Shown here: positions 62,435 to 64,000 of the stretch, one piece after another
How the letters are laid out: every line of letters starts with the position of its first letter
Numbering within the stretch: the first letter of the stretch is position 1
Source of the DNA: Alphaproteobacteria bacterium
GTDB lineage: Bacteria > Pseudomonadota > Alphaproteobacteria > Bin65
Assembly (NCBI GenBank): GCA_021776685.1
Contig: JAJFFJ010000130.1
Span: forward strand, 34,835 to 98,834
Reading direction: 5' to 3'
Length of the DNA: 64,000 nucleotides
The notes under the pieces: generated by a model
The model's database searches: none
Told to the model about the DNA's origin: nothing
The model's input: only the letters and a program-made list of their open reading frames with translations
Made by a program: the position numbers and the translations under genes

Positions 62435-62617
62435 ATGAGCCAGTTTAACAAGCCCCGGGGCGTCGGTTTTGGCCGCACCGTTCCCGCTTCCGGCGATCGC
62501 GCCGGTTTTGCCCTTATCACGCCCATCAGCCGCCGCCTTGGCCGCCGCGCTGACCATCGCGCTGACCATCGCGAGCACCGCGATCTTAATATTCGCCGCG
62601 AAGAACTGGGCGTCTAA
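62435..62617 (+). CDS. small basic protein, possible gene
   Basis: A 60-residue frame with a good CCAGGAG ribosome-binding site. It encodes a charged peptide rich in Arg and His (RRLGRRADHRADHREHR). The DNA of the second half also has another frame that reads as a membrane helix, so the coding choice is uncertain. A hairpin terminator lies right after the stop. No family is recognised. Confidence 0.4.
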   Translation: MSQFNKPRGVGFGRTVPASGDRAGFALITPISRRLGRRADHRADHREHRDLNIRREELGV

Positions 62618-62622
62618 TGCAA

Positions 62623-62649
62623 AACGGCTCCCCATCCAGGGGAGCCGTT
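62623..62649 (-). terminator. rho-independent terminator
   Basis: An 11-base stem (AACGGCTCCCC / GGGGAGCCGTT) with a five-base loop. On the minus strand it is followed by TTTTGC, so it ends the transmembrane-protein gene that reads towards it; it also follows the small plus-strand frame. Confidence 0.85.
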
Positions 62650-62688
62650 CGCACATCCAGGCTACGGCCGCGGCGTTCTCAAATCTCT

Positions 62689-63177
62689 CTACATATCAAC
62701 GATGGCGTTCTGATCATGCCTGATCTTGAATTGCTGCACCCGCCGCTGTTTGCGCTTCCCCATTTGGGTGGCGCGTTTTCTGTCCAGCTTAGGACGGACC
62801 GAGCCGTTGCCGGACCGGGGGAGGGTAGGCGTTTTTGAAACCGGAGCCCTCCCTGCTTTGCTATCTACCTTGCCATCTACCTTGGCATCTGGCTTGCCAT
62901 TCGGCGCGCGTTCCCCGTGGGGCAGGGGGGCCGTCGCCACGTCATCCCAGGTCTGATAGCGCCCGTCGGCGATGGTGCGGGCTACAGGCTCATTACCGCT
63001 GGCAGACGCCGCCACGATGTTGGCAGAAGTATCATCGTTGGTCAGGGATGTGAGCAGGGCGGCACTTGCGGCGGTCATGCCCAGCCACAGGGATCCAAGG
63101 AACAACGCGAAATTGATCTTGCCCAACAGCCTGTCGCGATCGTCGAGACGTTGGGTTTTGCTGGCTTGTCCGGTCAC
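62689..63177 (-). CDS. single-pass membrane protein of unknown function with basic tail
   Basis: A 162-residue protein with one membrane helix at about 20-45 (INFALFLGSLWLGMTAASAAL). A disordered Lys/Pro/Gly/Asp-rich segment and a basic C-terminus (RKRATQMGKRKQRRVQQ) follow. A GTG at 63177 is chosen for its AGGGAG ribosome-binding site; a longer TTG start exists. The low-complexity tail recalls the phosphatase at 33 kb. Upstream lies an A+T-rich promoter. Function unknown. Confidence 0.55.
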   Translation of the reverse strand: MTGQASKTQRLDDRDRLLGKINFALFLGSLWLGMTAASAALLTSLTNDDTSANIVAASASGNEPVARTIADGRYQTWDDVATAPLPHGERAPNGKPDAKVDGKVDSKAGRAPVSKTPTLPRSGNGSVRPKLDRKRATQMGKRKQRRVQQFKIRHDQNAIVDM

Positions 63178-63337
63178 CGCGTTACTCCCTACCTTGTTTG
63201 AGGTGACGTTTATCAACCGGCGTTAGGAAAATATCAATGTTTTGTTAAGGGTTTGGTAAATTTTTATTTACGAATTATTATGGTTAACTTCAATTTACTG
63301 TAAACTTCACTTGAAGCGCAGGGGCTACCCATAAAAA

Positions 63338-63362
63338 AACGGCGCCTGGAGAGGGCGCCGTT
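63338..63362 (-). terminator. rho-independent terminator of the Flp pilin gene
   Basis: Nine-base stem AACGGCGCC / GGCGCCGTT with loop TGGAGAG, followed on the minus strand by a run of T (GTTTTTTTAT). Strong and well placed for the pilin gene. Confidence 0.9.
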
Positions 63363-63433
63363 GTAGGAAGTTTGTGAGGGTATTTGGAGGTGCCGCCGGA
63401 GGGGGAGGCGGCTGTTTAAGTGGCGTTTCCTGC

Positions 63434-63634
63434 CTATTGGCCCGCTGCGGGCTGAATCTTGTCGACCTGGTCGGCAATCTTGCCGCCGGCCGTGCTGACA
63501 TTATTTGAGAATTCGCTGCCAAACTGGGAAAGACCGGCCGCGATGGCCAGGCCCACGGCGCCAACAATCAGGCCATATTCGACGGCCGTGGCGCCGCTGT
63601 CACATTCCAGGAAGCTTTTGAGGGTATTCATCAT
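63434..63634 (-). CDS. Flp/Fap-type pilin
   Basis: A 66-residue pilin precursor. The prepilin site is SGATAVEYGLIV, with the G/ATAVEY pattern cut by TadV-type peptidase. The hydrophobic helix (GLIVGAVGLAIAAGLSQFG) follows. Flp pilins form Tad pili for surface attachment. No other tad gene is in the window; they may lie beyond the right edge. Two adjacent ATGs (63634 and 63631) are possible starts; GGATCAGA precedes them. It has its own promoter and terminator. Confidence 0.93.
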   Translation of the reverse strand: MMNTLKSFLECDSGATAVEYGLIVGAVGLAIAAGLSQFGSEFSNNVSTAGGKIADQVDKIQPAAGQ

Positions 63635-63696
63635 TCTGATCCCGTTCGTCATCCCGTCAACTGACCCGGCTGATCCGGTTGCTGTTTGTTGACAAA

Positions 63697-63725
63697 ATGG
63701 TAACGGTATATATTTCAATAGTCAA
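63697..63725 (-). promoter_or_regulatory. sigma70-like promoter of the Flp pilin gene
   Basis: On the minus strand TTGACT (-35) is followed after exactly 17 bases by TACCAT (-10), in a very A+T-rich stretch. This would give a leader of about 50-60 bases. Match is 5/6 and 4/6 to the consensus. Confidence 0.5.
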
Positions 63726-63813
63726 GTAAAAATTATTTATATATTAATATATATTAAGAGAAAATTAGGGTTAATTAAGTATTAGTTTCAATCTACTAGA
63801 AATACCATGTACA

Positions 63814-64000
63814 CTAGCGCGTCCGCATCCGCCAATGCTTCACAACTTCTGAAATGAACCCCAAATCGTGACTGTCTTCTGTCCATCCGGCGGAGAAAGA
63901 CGCCGTGCGGCTATGGGGCCGCATATTGTCCGGCAGACGGTCGAAGTTGAGGCGCATGGGGATCGGCACCCCCTGGCCAACCGCCACTGCCTCGCCATTG
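63814..64000 (-). CDS. C-terminal end of an unidentified gene running off the window
   Basis: A 61-codon open frame ending at 63814 on the minus strand, entering from the right edge. It contains VPIPMRLNFDRLPDNM and ends with VVKHWRMRTR. No family is recognised from this short part. The codon use is like its neighbours. It is transcribed towards the pilin gene. Confidence 0.55.
   Translation of the reverse strand, partial: NGEAVAVGQGVPIPMRLNFDRLPDNMRPHSRTASFSAGWTEDSHDLGFISEVVKHWRMRTR

Noticed and set aside
62255..62656. 133-codon minus-strand frame beside the VOC gene
   Set aside because: It crosses a strong terminator hairpin and has no ribosome-binding site or family features.

Overview
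The window looks like chromosome from a free-living, high-G+C alphaproteobacterium. The evidence is a CtrA regulator with its partners (CckA-type hybrid kinase, ChpT-type phosphotransferase, SciP/DUF1153), an alphaproteobacterial SOS box (GAAC-N7-GAAC) before recA, a one-cysteine DksA and a Flp pilin. The genus cannot be named from sequence alone; a Rhodospirillales-like lineage is a guess. No rRNA, tRNA or CRISPR array was seen.

Layout. 0-9 kb: a GH19-like peptidoglycan hydrolase, an FAD monooxygenase, a Ser/Thr kinase fused to a formylglycine-generating-enzyme-like domain, a rhodanese, a small secreted protein with two CX3C hairpin modules, a qmcA-nfeD pair, an AbrB-family membrane protein and NAD kinase. 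9-17 kb: molybdenum/tungsten cofactor genes (moaA, a TupA-like binding protein, fdhD, mobA) interspersed with an ACT-domain regulator, a hydrolase and a sulfotransferase. 17-26 kb: an Fe-S oxidoreductase, chpT, ctrA, then an accessory stretch. That stretch holds phased tandem repeats, a HlyC-like acyltransferase, two very A+T-rich genes and a decayed REP/RAYT element. A PleC/DivJ-like histidine kinase and sciP follow.

26-39 kb: dksA, then a co-oriented block that looks like one envelope phosphosignalling unit. It has a periplasmic triple-repeat protein, a transmembrane Ser/Thr kinase with a TolA-like periplasmic arm, an FHA protein, two PP2C phosphatases (one membrane-anchored) and two lipoprotein-type trypsin-fold proteases carrying cytoplasmic FHA domains. 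cckA follows directly, with a CtrA-box-like site in front of it. This block is the best candidate for an undescribed system. 39-50 kb: a CoA-transferase, recA, alaS, two related secreted proteins facing each other, a ferredoxin-type protein and a MoxR/VWA pair. 50-64 kb: a BenE transporter, a desaturase, a two-subunit sulfopyruvate-decarboxylase-like enzyme, icd, a LOG protein, LysR, cytochrome c', a methyltransferase, a HerA-like ATPase, a fluoroacetate-dehalogenase-like hydrolase, a second hydrolase, a VOC protein and a Flp pilin.

How the genes may work together: CckA-ChpT-CtrA with SciP should form the cell-cycle phosphorelay, spread over about 21 kb. The kinase/phosphatase/FHA block could reversibly phosphorylate FHA partners in response to envelope state and control the periplasmic proteases through their cytoplasmic FHA tails. 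The Mo/W genes point to a formate-dehydrogenase-type enzyme encoded elsewhere.
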